A DNA stretch of 60,341 bases from Candidatus Poribacteria bacterium (GCA_022827055.1 JAJDTR010000077.1:1-60341); one strand, 5' to 3'; positions 43,216 to 52,189 are shown, counted from the first letter of the stretch. Notes: generated by a model not told the origin, from the sequence alone. Numbers and translations: made by a program.

Positions 43216-43414
43216 ATGCCAAACATCGCAAAGAACTTGCGCAAGGTGCGAGAAGCCAAAGGATTGTCACAAGAGAGGTTGGCACGCTTGGCAGATGTTA
43301 CCAACAATAGAATCGTAAAGATTGAAACTGGGCAAAAATAAGAATCCAACACTTGATATGCTCAAAAAAGTGGCAAAAGCACTTGAAACAGGTGTTGATA
43401 ATTTAATTTCGTAA
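43216..43414 (+). pseudogene. Frameshifted XRE-type regulator
   Basis: The ATG at 43216 encodes an HTH-XRE domain (LRKVREAKGLSQERLARLAD, VTNNRIVKIETGQ) which meets TAA at 43340 after GQK. A one-base shift at AAAAATAAGAAT restores the family pattern NPTLDMLKKVAKALETGVD and ends at TAA 43412-43414. The gene is probably inactive, or expressed as a 41-aa truncation. It directly precedes the nuclease-like gene at 43417, with which it may once have formed a regulated pair. Confidence 0.8.
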
Positions 43415-43416
43415 CT

Positions 43417-44322
43417 ATGGCTTTATTTTCACTAAACAATGGCAACGCAAAAAAGATTCCCCCAACAAAAATTGGGTTAGAGCGCGGTATACAAAAGATA
43501 TTTGAGAGTAATCTCGACGAAATTTTAAATATTACTTTTCTTGCCACAGAATACTCAACCAGCTTTGGTGGGCGAATAGATACACTCGGTATTGATAATA
43601 ACGGCGCGCCAGTAATTATTGAATACAAAAAAGGCCAAAACAATAGTGTTATAAATCAAGGGCTTTCATATTTGCGTTGGCTTTTGGATCACAAGGCAGA
43701 CTTTGAAATCTTAGTGCAAAAAGCAAAAGTTGATACTGATATTGATTGGGCTTCTCCGCGCGTAATTTGTGTGGCCGAAAGCTACAACAAATTTGATCTT
43801 GATACGGCTGACTTGTTGCCAATGAAGATAGAGCTATTGAAATATCGTATTTATGAAAATAGTGTTTTGTTGGTAGAGCCAGAAACACAACAAAAAGTCA
43901 GAATATCTACACCAAAGGTATTTGATAAAAAAGAAACGAATTCCCTCAAAGAGAGAAGGCAATATACTATTGACGATCATCTAGAAACCGCAAGCAAGAA
44001 TGTAAAAGATATCTTTGCAACGATGAAAGAAGAAATTGTTGCTCTTGATGAAACTATCATTGAGGAGCCAAAAGCAAAATATATTGCCTATAAATTAGCA
44101 ACCAATTTTGTTGATGTTGTGATCCTTAAAGATTCACTGAAATTATTTTTAAATGTCCCAAGTGGAAAACTTGATGACCCGCACGGCATTGCTCGCGATC
44201 TTACAAAACCAAAGAGGATTGGACACTGGGGCAATGGTGATTATGAAGCAAAAGTATCGAGTATAGAAGACATTGAAAAAATCATGGAGCTCATCAAGCA
44301 GAGTTATATTTACAATAAATAA
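43417..44322 (+). CDS. DUF5655-type protein with PD-(D/E)xK nuclease-like N-domain
   Basis: A 301-aa protein. The N-terminal half has a nuclease-like core GGRIDTLGID followed by PVIIEYKKGQ, i.e. D...E-Y-K as in the NucS/RecB-like PD-(D/E)xK set. The C-terminal ~150 residues show the DUF5655 pattern: YTIDDHLETA, IEEPKAKYIAYKL, LNVPSGKLDDP and GHWGNGDYEAKV. It starts 2 bp after the broken XRE gene. DNA cleavage or repair-related binding is plausible; the substrate is unknown. AT-rich codons as in its neighbours. Confidence 0.75.
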   Translation: MALFSLNNGNAKKIPPTKIGLERGIQKIFESNLDEILNITFLATEYSTSFGGRIDTLGIDNNGAPVIIEYKKGQNNSVINQGLSYLRWLLDHKADFEILVQKAKVDTDIDWASPRVICVAESYNKFDLDTADLLPMKIELLKYRIYENSVLLVEPETQQKVRISTPKVFDKKETNSLKERRQYTIDDHLETASKNVKDIFATMKEEIVALDETIIEEPKAKYIAYKLATNFVDVVILKDSLKLFLNVPSGKLDDPHGIARDLTKPKRIGHWGNGDYEAKVSSIEDIEKIMELIKQSYIYNK

Positions 44323-44325
44323 TTC

Positions 44326-44625
44326 ATGTACAAAGATATTATCACTTACCAACTGGCAGACGAGGTCACCGAAGGACATTTACTTCGTGTTGCGGATCAA
44401 ATTGTAGAAAGTTGGATGACAAAGCAGCCCGGATTCATAAAGTGGGAAATTCACAAAAATAATACCGGTGGCTACACGGACATTGTGTACTGGAATTCTA
44501 AAGAGGATGCCAAGAGGGCGGAGCAGGAGATGACGAATATTCCCAATGCTAACGATTGGTATGGATGTTACAAGGACGGTTCTATTGAAAGTACGAATCT
44601 GGAAGAAATCAGACGATTCGAATAA
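44326..44625 (+). CDS. Hypothetical protein, ABM-like dimeric alpha-beta barrel
   Basis: A 99-aa protein beginning MYKDIITYQLADEV and with QPGFIKWEIHKNN, YTDIVYWNSKEDA and a C-terminal helix, the layout of antibiotic-biosynthesis-monooxygenase-like barrels. No catalytic residues can be named. The ATG is 3 bp after the stop of the DUF5655 gene, so it is in the same transcript. Confidence 0.6.
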   Translation: MYKDIITYQLADEVTEGHLLRVADQIVESWMTKQPGFIKWEIHKNNTGGYTDIVYWNSKEDAKRAEQEMTNIPNANDWYGCYKDGSIESTNLEEIRRFE

Positions 44626-44634
44626 GACATTGTT

Positions 44635-45171
44635 GTGAAGACATACATACTTTTATTACGTGGCGTTATGCCTACCGGGAAGAATAAAGTGCCGATGGAG
44701 CAGTTACGCGAAGTGCTTGGTAAAAATGGTTTTGAAAATGTTCGTACGTATATTGCTAGTGGCAACGCCTTGGTTGAAACCGATTTGTCTGTGCGTGATA
44801 TCGAAACAAAAGTACATGATCTAATCAAAGAACATATTGGTCCTGATCTAACGATAATTGTCCGTACTGGCGCACAACTACAGAAAGTACTTGATGAAAA
44901 TCCTTTCAAAGAGAGTCGTGATATTTCACGAGTATTTTTTGTTTCATTTGCACGCAAACCTGCTTCACCTAACATAGAGAAACTGCAGGAAGAAGATTTT
45001 GGAGACTGTCAGTTAAAATTTGGTGAAGATGCTGCTTATATGTATATCCCTGGCGATGCTTCCCGCTCAAAGTTGAGTAACAACTTTCTGGAGAAAAAAC
45101 TTGATGTGTCTGCAACCATGAGAAATTTTAACACAATGAGCAAGCTCATAGAAATGAGCCATAATGATTAA
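44635..45171 (+). CDS. DUF1697 family protein
   Basis: A 178-aa protein of the DUF1697 family, characterised by YILLLRGVMPTGKNKVPM near the N terminus and TYIASGNALVETD. The function of the family is unknown; structures show two ferredoxin-like halves. GTG start at 44635, 9 bp after the previous stop. Last gene of the AT-rich island; it ends about 320 bp before tRNA-Ala(CGC). Confidence 0.85.
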   Translation: MKTYILLLRGVMPTGKNKVPMEQLREVLGKNGFENVRTYIASGNALVETDLSVRDIETKVHDLIKEHIGPDLTIIVRTGAQLQKVLDENPFKESRDISRVFFVSFARKPASPNIEKLQEEDFGDCQLKFGEDAAYMYIPGDASRSKLSNNFLEKKLDVSATMRNFNTMSKLIEMSHND

Positions 45172-45491
45172 TTGCTGAAGACACTTCAAACGAAATCAAA
45201 TCTGTTTCGACAGACTATTTCACATAGTTGGTGGTCGTTAAGAAAAGGGGAATAAGGGCGTTCCTTTCAATTCTTGGCTGCTCCCTTTTGCACCTTCGCC
45301 GATTTTTTGAGAGAAAGAAAATTTTTGGTTTGTGACCGAAGGGTGCTTGAGGCGCGTGCTATTCGCGCCACCACAAAATCCGAGCGTACGATGAAGCATT
45401 GAATCGCCACGCATTGTCGCGTGGATTAGTCAAAATCCTGCGGATTTTGCTTAAGCAATGACTGGACTTCGTTCAAAAAACACCGCCTTAT
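45172..45491. other. Right edge of the AT-rich island, no gene
   Basis: No gene is supported. The base composition shifts from AT-rich to mixed along this 320-bp stretch. I find no copy of the tRNA-Ser(CGA) 3' end, so no att site could be placed here. Confidence 0.5.
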
Positions 45492-45564
45492 GGGGCAGTA
45501 GCTCAGATGGGAGAGCGCATCCCTCGCACGGATGAGGTCACGGGTTCGAATCCCGTCTGCTCCA
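45492..45564 (+). tRNA. tRNA-Ala (CGC)
   Basis: Acceptor arms GGGGCAG (45492-45498) and CTGCTCC (45557-45563), discriminator A, no encoded CCA. D-arm GCTCAGATGGGAGAGC, T-arm CGGGTTCGAATCCCG. The anticodon loop CTCGCAC gives CGC. It lies just beyond the island's right edge. Confidence 0.95.
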
Positions 45565-45607
45565 TTCACATCCTTCCTGAAAGCGGGGCACCCGGTGCCA
45601 CGACGAT

Positions 45608-45720
45608 GGTTCGGAGATCGCTCCTACAGGTTGTCGTATTTTCGGTAGATACTTTCGCGCGGGGTTTTCTATCGCGTTCCCTATCCGGTCACTTGATCGC
45701 TATTCGCTTGATTGGTCAAT
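45608..45720. repeat. GATC-type repeat cluster
   Basis: An empty GGAGATCGCTCCTACAGG palindrome (45614-45631) is followed by CTATCGCG..., CTATCCGGTCACTTGATC and CTATTCGCTTGATT modules, ending just before the gene at 45722. Confidence 0.7.
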
Positions 45721-45721
45721 C

Positions 45722-46084
45722 ATGAAGTTCATAACGGTCCTATCCTTACTACTTCTGGCATCACCTGCCTTTGCCGAATTGACGAAAGAGGAGTTGCGCG
45801 CTGTCATCCGAGAAGAAATTGCGGTGTCCGAAAAGCGCACGCGGGAGTACATAGATCTTAAAATTGATGGCTTAGATAGAAGCCTGAGTGCCAGAATTGA
45901 CGCCGTAGACAAAAGACTCGGGGATATGTGGCTTATGGTGATCGCACTCGTTGGGTTAATAGCTGCTGCCGTTGCAATCCCTCAAATCGTTATTGCGTAT
46001 AAGGAAAGAGACTGGAAGCAGACCAGAGCCGAAATCCAACAACTGCGCGAAGAAATCAAAGCGCTGCAAAACGCTTCCCCATAA
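45722..46084 (+). CDS. Exported coiled-coil protein with membrane anchor
   Basis: A 120-aa protein with a signal peptide (KFITVLSLLLLASPAFA), then a charged helical region (TKEELRAVIREEIAVSEKRT), a transmembrane helix near 69-93 (LMVIALVGLIAAAVAIPQIVIAY) and a C-terminal coiled coil. The family is not recognised; short proteins with this layout occur widely. The ATG lies directly after the repeat cluster. Confidence 0.7.
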   Translation: MKFITVLSLLLLASPAFAELTKEELRAVIREEIAVSEKRTREYIDLKIDGLDRSLSARIDAVDKRLGDMWLMVIALVGLIAAAVAIPQIVIAYKERDWKQTRAEIQQLREEIKALQNASP

Positions 46085-46440
46085 CCTTGTCCCCGGTTTC
46101 TCGCCCGTTTACATAACACTCCCCTTCAATACAATCCGGTTTAGCCGGTTGGTCGATATTTTCTCGCTTGGGCACGCGCGAGACTCTGATGTGAGTAACT
46201 GTCCGGTACTATACACTTGTCGCGCCGCATGTGCTTTCAAAGGCTGGTGCGCATTGCGCACCCTACAAGATGGCAATTCAGTATTGCACTTTCGCGCAAA
46301 GCCAAGCTGACTTCACCAGCCTCTGCGGTAAATTCTTCACCGGTCTTGGGTCAGAATGCCCCGCCTATTGTCCTTGTTATCCTCGAAATTTCGAACTAGC
46401 ACCATTGGTTGTCCAATCGTGATATGGTATAATCATCTAT
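46085..46440. other. Gap with a palindrome, no gene
   Basis: The 356-bp gap has the palindrome GGTGCGCATTGCGCACC (46246-46262), followed by CTACAAG, and the promoter described at 46405. No gene is supported. Confidence 0.5.
46405..46433 (+). promoter_or_regulatory. Promoter giving a possibly leaderless transcript
   Basis: TTGGTT (46405-46410), 17 nt, TATAAT (46428-46433). The ATG at 46441 lies only 7 nt after the -10 box, so transcription may start at or next to the initiation codon. No ribosome site is visible. Confidence 0.6.
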
Positions 46441-46860
46441 ATGAAAAACGTAGACAAACCAAAACTTCTCTCCGGCGGCAATCCACAAATTCCAAAGGGT
46501 GACGGCGATTCCCCCGTGCAGGCATACATCGCAGCCATGCCGGGCTGGAAACGCGGCATCGGACGAAGCCTCGACGCGCTCATCGCCCGAACCGTGCCCG
46601 AAGTGCGCAAGGCGGTGAGGTGGAACTCTCCCTTTTACGGCATTGAGGGGCAGGGCTGGTTCCTTTCGTTCCATTGCTTCACGAAGTACATCAAGATAAC
46701 TTTCCTTAACGGCTCTTCGCTACGTCCTGTCCCGCCCGTCGAATCCAAGCATGAAGCCGTGCGCTACTTTCACATCCACGAGGACGATCAGCTCGACGAA
46801 GAGTTATTGGCGAGTTGGATTCGGCAGGCATCGGAGCTTCCCGGAGAACACATGTTTTGA
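46441..46860 (+). CDS. DUF1801 family protein
   Basis: A 139-aa protein with the DUF1801 pattern: VQAYIAAMPGWKRGIGRSLDAL, PEVRKAVRWNSPFYG and FLSFHCFTKYIKITFL. The family adopts a YdhG-like fold of unknown function. The promoter TATAAT lies 7 nt before the ATG and no Shine-Dalgarno is present, suggesting a leaderless message. Confidence 0.85.
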   Translation: MKNVDKPKLLSGGNPQIPKGDGDSPVQAYIAAMPGWKRGIGRSLDALIARTVPEVRKAVRWNSPFYGIEGQGWFLSFHCFTKYIKITFLNGSSLRPVPPVESKHEAVRYFHIHEDDQLDEELLASWIRQASELPGEHMF

Positions 46861-46904
46861 GTTTGCACGAGCGATCTTCCATGTGGGATTGAGTAGGTCG
46901 GGAA

Positions 46905-47105
46905 TCGGAGAGGGATTTCTATCAAGATCTTCTATCAGAACTTGCTATCGCGCGAGATTCTCTATCGGGAATTACTATCGCGTTCCCTTTACTTGATTTA
47001 GTCGCTCGTTTGATCTTTATTCAGTCGGTTGAGGGCTTTACTATGGGAAGTCTATCGCACTCGCTATCCGCTCTCTTGATCCCTCCCTATTCAGTCGGTT
47101 GATCT
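46905..47105. repeat. Large GATC-type modular repeat array
   Basis: The 250-bp gap is filled by modules: TTTCTATCAAGATC, TTCTATCAGAACTTGCTATCG, GATTCTCTATCGGG, TTTATTCAGTCGGTTGA, a good 35-nt copy at 47047-47081 (GTCTATCGCACTCGCTATCC to TCTTGATC) and CTATTCAGTCGGTTGATC (47088-47105). The array runs to within 8 bp of the start of the VWA gene, so it forms its upstream region. Confidence 0.8.
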
Positions 47106-47112
47106 TGTTACG

Positions 47113-49923
47113 ATGGCTCACCTTGATACCCCCCTTTTCTTGTTGTTGTTCATCAGCATTCCGCTACTGCTGATTGTCCATCGCGGCACCCGGGTTGAAG
47201 CGTCGCGATGGCGAAAATCTACCACGCTTACTCTGCGAACCATTGCCCTGCTGTGTTTTATTCTGGCACTGGCAGGTCTGCACAGAAATCACAGGGAAGA
47301 GGTGCTAGCTGTGGCTTTCCTCTTGGATGTTTCGGAGAGCGTTCCAACAGAGGAACAGCACAGGGGCATTGATGTAATTGATGCGGCGATTGACGAGCTG
47401 CAGCCGACCAACCTGTATAGTGTTATCCCGTTCGCCGCGCAGGCGACTGCCTCCACTCCCATGCGCCCGAAGATGGAGCAACCGAATTTCAATACCGACA
47501 TCTTGTCAGAGGCGGCGTTGGATTACAATTCGACAGACATCGCGGCGGCGCTTCATCTAGCCATGCGCATTCTACCGGAGGATCGGCAGAGGCGAATCGT
47601 GCTGCTGAGCGACGGATTACAGGACGCTGGCGATGTGGATCCCCTTCTGGACCTCGCGCGGGCTGGCGGGATTGAAGTCTTTACGATCCCGTTGAATTCC
47701 GAAAGAGCCGATGAGGTTTGGGTGCGCGCCCTTCACTTGCCTTCGCATGTCATATCCGGCACAACTTTTGCCGTACGCGCAATTGTCGAAAGCACGGGGA
47801 CCAGTCCGGTAGAGGTTCACCTTCTTCGCGACGGTAAACCGGTTTCTGATCCGCTGTCCATTACGCTGAAACCGGGGAAACAGGAGATCATGATACCCGA
47901 TCAACGGATTGACGAGCAGGGGAGCTATACGTACCAATTCAATATTTCGGCGCGGGATGCCATTTCCGAAAACAATAAGGCTTACGGATATGTCAGTGTG
48001 GGTGGTCAACCTCACGCACTTTATGTGGCGGACAATTCGGGTCAGACCGACGCCCTGATGCGCGTCCTCAAATCCAACGGTTTTGCGGTGGATGTTGTAT
48101 CGCCGAATAAAATCACGACCGAATTAGCCGATTTGCGGAGCAGTGCAGTGGTGATTCTGAATAATGTTTCGGCTGATGACCTTTCAATCACCCGGATGGA
48201 ATTGATTGAGAGCTATGTCCGCGATCTGGGAAAAGGATTGGTTGTGATTGGCGGTGACCGCGCATTCGGCATGGGCGGCTATCACGGCACACCCTTGGAG
48301 CGGGTGCTGCCTGTCGAGATGACGCCTCGGCAACGTAAAGAGTCCTTGGCACTGATGTTCGTTTTCGACACGTCCGGCAGCATGGCAAATTACGTCGGTG
48401 CGGATCAGAAGATTCAACTGGCGATTGAAGGCATTCGAGCGGGAGTGCGCGAGCTTGATAAGGAGGACAAGGCGGGTGTAATCGGCTTTGCGGCCAAGAT
48501 TGGGTTGGACATCTCACCCACAACCGATCATGAGAGAATTATTCGCGAAGTTGGCCGAACAACTCCCACCGGCGGCACGAAAATGTATCCCGCGCTGAAA
48601 CGAGCCTATGAAAAACTGAAGGCGGTCGATGCCAAACAAAAGCATCTTATACTTTTGTCCGACGGCAGGTCTGACGGGGATTTTTACGCACTCGCGGATC
48701 GGATTGCCGCTGACGACATCTACGTGACCACGATTGCTATCGGTGATGCCGCGCAGAACCTGTTGCAAGCGATTGCGGAGAGGGGAGGAGGAAACTATGT
48801 AGCTGTTCACAATGTGAATCAATTGCCGAAGATTTTGGCGGATGAGGTCAGACAAACCCAGAAATACATGATTCAGGAGGCGTTTCAACCGATAATTAGC
48901 GAAGGGGGTGCGGCAATCATGGCGGGCATCCTTCAGGTTCCACGGTTGCGCGGTTACATTGCGACCTCCGAAAAGGAATACGGTCAGGTTTATATCCGTT
49001 CTCCGCAAGAGCACCCGATTCTCGCCGCATGGCATTACGGTTTCGGGAAATCCGTCGCTTTTACTTCGGACGTGAAACCCGGGTGGGCGGCGGATTGGAT
49101 AGAATGGGAGCAGTTTGGCAAGTTCTGGGTGCAAGTGGTCAATTGGGCGGCGCCCATTCATGGCGACAGCGGAGATTTTGACCTTAATGTTTCTCACCGC
49201 GAGGGTGTCGGGCAGGTAGTGATCGATATTGCCAACACCGAAGCTGTCTCTAGTGTTCAGAGTTTCGATGTCCAAGTCGCGCCGCCGAAGGGCGCCGGGG
49301 AGGTTGTCGACATGCATCGGGAAACGCCGACTCGGTTCAGCGGGGAGTTTCCTATCGGGGAGACCGGCGTTTATTTGGTCACCGCCCAGATGAAGCAGGA
49401 TGGTGTCGTTATCGGATCCAGGCACGCGAGTTTCGCGCTTTCATACCCTACGGAATTCGCCGAGTTTGAAACTAACCATCAGCTTCTCGGGGCAATCGCC
49501 AGGCGCACGAACGGCATCATTGAACCTACGCCCAAGCAGATTGCGAAACATACCGGTGACGCCATAGAAACATCCGAATCGCTCGCGCATGTTCTTCTGA
49601 TTGCCGGTATTCTTATCTTCGTGCTTGAGATGATTCTTCGCCGATTTAGCGTGGCAAGCGGTTACTTCACACAGCTTCGGGAGCAATTGGCGGCGTTTCG
49701 CCGTGGAGGGAAAGGCAAGTCAACCGTGACGATGAACCGGTTAAGCGCCCGCAAAGCGGAATTGGCTGGAATGCCGAGAGCCGCCGCGATACCTCGGGGT
49801 GCAGCTGCCGTTAAGCCTGCATTAGCGCCCGAGAATAACGCTCCGCCAGCGTCTGTGTCTCAAGGCGAGGGAAACATGGGGCGGTTGTTGAGAGCGAAGC
49901 GTCGAGCCCAAGGCGGCAGTTGA
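47113..49923 (+). CDS. Membrane protein with two VWA domains and a ThuA-like domain
   Basis: A 936-aa membrane-anchored protein of the BatA/vWFA-glutamine-amidotransferase-like group. N-terminal helices span 7-23 and 40-58. A first VWA-type domain with DVSES (72-76) follows (about 65-200). The centre (ALYVADNSGQTDALMRVL, VVILNNV, GLVVIGGDRAFGMGGY) is a ThuA/class I glutamine amidotransferase-like fold lacking obvious catalytic residues. A second VWA domain has an intact MIDAS, DTSGSM (419-424). A helix near 822-842 and a basic tail close the protein. Similar proteins act in the cell envelope with MoxR ATPases, but no moxR is adjacent. No ribosome site is obvious; repeat modules end 8 bp before the ATG. 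Confidence 0.85.
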   Translation: MAHLDTPLFLLLFISIPLLLIVHRGTRVEASRWRKSTTLTLRTIALLCFILALAGLHRNHREEVLAVAFLLDVSESVPTEEQHRGIDVIDAAIDELQPTNLYSVIPFAAQATASTPMRPKMEQPNFNTDILSEAALDYNSTDIAAALHLAMRILPEDRQRRIVLLSDGLQDAGDVDPLLDLARAGGIEVFTIPLNSERADEVWVRALHLPSHVISGTTFAVRAIVESTGTSPVEVHLLRDGKPVSDPLSITLKPGKQEIMIPDQRIDEQGSYTYQFNISARDAISENNKAYGYVSVGGQPHALYVADNSGQTDALMRVLKSNGFAVDVVSPNKITTELADLRSSAVVILNNVSADDLSITRMELIESYVRDLGKGLVVIGGDRAFGMGGYHGTPLERVLPVEMTPRQRKESLALMFVFDTSGSMANYVGADQKIQLAIEGIRAGVRELDKEDKAGVIGFAAKIGLDISPTTDHERIIREVGRTTPTGGTKMYPALKRAYEKLKAVDAKQKHLILLSDGRSDGDFYALADRIAADDIYVTTIAIGDAAQNLLQAIAERGGGNYVAVHNVNQLPKILADEVRQTQKYMIQEAFQPIISEGGAAIMAGILQVPRLRGYIATSEKEYGQVYIRSPQEHPILAAWHYGFGKSVAFTSDVKPGWAADWIEWEQFGKFWVQVVNWAAPIHGDSGDFDLNVSHREGVGQVVIDIANTEAVSSVQSFDVQVAPPKGAGEVVDMHRETPTRFSGEFPIGETGVYLVTAQMKQDGVVIGSRHASFALSYPTEFAEFETNHQLLGAIARRTNGIIEPTPKQIAKHTGDAIETSESLAHVLLIAGILIFVLEMILRRFSVASGYFTQLREQLAAFRRGGKGKSTVTMNRLSARKAELAGMPRAAAIPRGAAAVKPALAPENNAPPASVSQGEGNMGRLLRAKRRAQGGS

Positions 49924-49972
49924 CCTCCACTGCCTTGAGATTACCGCGCGTTCGATAATTTGACTTGAGGCT

Positions 49973-50512
49973 TTACTCGGAGTTCGAGGTCTTTTTCTGA
50001 ACGAACCCGTAGAGTTCAATCTCTTGCGCTATAGGGTAACCGCGCTTGACTTGTCGGTTTCTTAACCTGTTTTCTTGGTAGGAGAAGTCACCCGCGAGTC
50101 GCTTGTCGTCGGAGGTTTCTCCAATTTTGAATCGGATGCCGTCCGTCACCACGCTGACTCGCATGTCAATCGTTGATTTTCGGTTATTGTTAATTTTGTC
50201 GATTCTTTTCCACTCGCCTTCCCCGCCGATACTCTCATAAATAATCAGATCCTCAATGTTTGTTTCTCGAATGACTATCCGGTGAATCGGCTTGCGCGTT
50301 GGCAAGGTAACGATAATCCAATGTTGATTGGCTTTGCCAACGGTTTCCAAATTGCCGTCAGCCATTGCAGGTACGGAGCACGTTGCTCCGTCAAGCAGCG
50401 CGTAATTTTCGCTCCACTGCTGCGGCGCCACGAGGGCACTCATGAAGCCAGCATTGCAACCTACCATGAAGCAAGACAGGACTAGCAGCGGTATGCAGAA
50501 TTGACGTTTCAT
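49973..50512 (-). CDS. Discoidin-like lipoprotein
   Basis: A 179-aa lipoprotein. The ATG at 50512 follows GGAGGT at 8 nt and opens a signal peptide with lipobox (VLSCFMVGCNAG). The mature part has the pattern of an F5/8 type C (discoidin) fold: LLDGATCSVPAMADGNLETVG, IIVTLPTRKPIHRIVIRET and the closing EIELYGFV. Such domains bind carbohydrates or phospholipids. It is convergent with the VWA gene. No partner is visible. Confidence 0.75.
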   Translation of the reverse strand: MKRQFCIPLLVLSCFMVGCNAGFMSALVAPQQWSENYALLDGATCSVPAMADGNLETVGKANQHWIIVTLPTRKPIHRIVIRETNIEDLIIYESIGGEGEWKRIDKINNNRKSTIDMRVSVVTDGIRFKIGETSDDKRLAGDFSYQENRLRNRQVKRGYPIAQEIELYGFVQKKTSNSE

Positions 50513-50771
50513 CCTAGTGTACCTCCAATCCAACGCATGGGCGCGTCTTTCCCACTGAAACAGAATTGCGTTAAAACCTTTGAAGCACCGTTAATCCGGG
50601 TGCATGAACACCGGTCGTTGGGGGAAGTATATCAAAAGTCTCGGGTGTGTTTCAAGGCAAATTTGCGCGTACAGGCGGCATATCGGTATAGGCAGGGCAA
50701 ACTGCAGCCGCGCGACGGCACCGCGGCCGTCCCCTACGGAATCATATTTCTTTGGTGTGAAGGAATCGAGT

Positions 50772-51980
50772 CTAGTGATTCAAGTTTTGCAACAGTGTTT
50801 CGGCAAGCCGCGCGGCGAAGGCGTCATCGTTTATGTTATTGTCCATCTCGATTACCGTGACATTATCCGCCACGTTCGCCTTCAAATTTTGAATCCACGC
50901 CCCCCTGGCATCCGGTGAATCAAACGGCTGGTCCTGAGCGTCAATGGCGGAGACTCCCCGCTCAGGGATTATCACGGTCGTCGGCCCTTTTGCCCGGCTC
51001 AATTTTTGCCCCATGATTTTGCCCAACTCGGCGTTCTCGTCTACGGTTGTGCGCATGAGCGTAATTGTCGGATTGTGTTGGTAGAACTTCCTGTCCTCGA
51101 ATTTGTCGGGCACAGTATCGGGCGGCCCAAAGTTCACCATATCTAATGCGCCCGGGGAAACCACCTGCGGAATTCCCTGATTTCCCGCGGCTTCGAGGCG
51201 GTCCGGTCCCGCACTCAACACCCCGCCAACCAACTCGTCAGCAAGTTCGGTCGTTGTCACGTCAAGCACGCCAACGATAAAGCCGCCCCTGACCAAATCC
51301 TCCATGGCGCGTCCGCCGGTGCCCGTTGCATGGAACACGAGCACTTCGTATCCCGCGGCTTCAAGAATCTCCCGCGCTTTGGTCACACATGGGGTCGTCA
51401 CTCCGAACATCGTCGCAGCGATTAAGGGTTTATCGTCGGCTGCGGGCACCTCGGCGCTAATCATCCCGGCAATCGCCCCCGCGGCGTTCGTCAGAATCTG
51501 GCGCGAGAGACTGTTGACGCCGGCTATGTCCACGACGGAATACGTCATCGTGATGTCTTTCGTGTCCACATAGGGACTGGTGTCGCCGGAGGCTAACGTA
51601 GAGACCATCAATTTCGGAACACCGACGGGGAGCGCGCGCATCGCGGTCGTCCCAATGGTTGTTCCGGCGGATCCACCAAGCGAAATGATGCCATCGATTA
51701 CTCCATCGTCGTTGAGTCGTTCGACAATTCGCGCGGCTCCGTTCGCCATCGCGGCGACGCTATTCCCGCGATCACCCTCACTCTTGAGTGCGGCCAGTGA
51801 TGTCCCGCCCGCCTCTGCCACTTGCTCGGCGGACACATTCGGTTCAAAATGCGGCTCTCCCAGAATACCCGTATTGATGACGTATGTTCCGACGTTATTC
51901 GCCTCTATTCGCTCTTTGAGAAACTCAAATTCCGGACCCTTCGTATCCAATGTTCCCACCAAGCAAGCCGTTTTCGACAT
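50772..51980 (-). CDS. Tm-1-like ATP-binding (UPF0261) protein
   Basis: A 402-aa protein of the Tm-1-like/UPF0261 family, named after the tomato virus-resistance protein. Signature segments are CLVGTLDTKGPEFEFLKERIEANN (start), GIISLGGSAGTTIGTTAMRALPVGVPKLMVST and VTTPCVTKAREIL. The family binds ATP and its bacterial role is unknown. A gene-free interval of about 240 bp separates it from the lipoprotein gene. Length is normal for the bacterial family. Confidence 0.9.
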   Translation of the reverse strand: MSKTACLVGTLDTKGPEFEFLKERIEANNVGTYVINTGILGEPHFEPNVSAEQVAEAGGTSLAALKSEGDRGNSVAAMANGAARIVERLNDDGVIDGIISLGGSAGTTIGTTAMRALPVGVPKLMVSTLASGDTSPYVDTKDITMTYSVVDIAGVNSLSRQILTNAAGAIAGMISAEVPAADDKPLIAATMFGVTTPCVTKAREILEAAGYEVLVFHATGTGGRAMEDLVRGGFIVGVLDVTTTELADELVGGVLSAGPDRLEAAGNQGIPQVVSPGALDMVNFGPPDTVPDKFEDRKFYQHNPTITLMRTTVDENAELGKIMGQKLSRAKGPTTVIIPERGVSAIDAQDQPFDSPDARGAWIQNLKANVADNVTVIEMDNNINDDAFAARLAETLLQNLNH

Positions 51981-52189
51981 GTTTTAATCCCTCCGTGAGC
52001 TATCGACTCCGTCAAAGCGAGTTGACAAGCATGAGTTTCATTGTTGGGCAGGCATTATAAGTTGCCCTCGGGACAGGGTCAAGGACAATCGCTTCGGACC
52101 ACGCCGCCCATCTGTTTTGATGTGATATACAGGGGAAACGCATCTAGTTAAAAAGTTTGTCTCATGGCGGCAGCACGTACCTATTATGT

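Noticed and set aside
40051..45491. Attachment sites of an integrated element at tRNA-Ser(CGA)
   Set aside because: No direct repeat of the tRNA 3' end was found at the right border, and no integrase lies inside the island.
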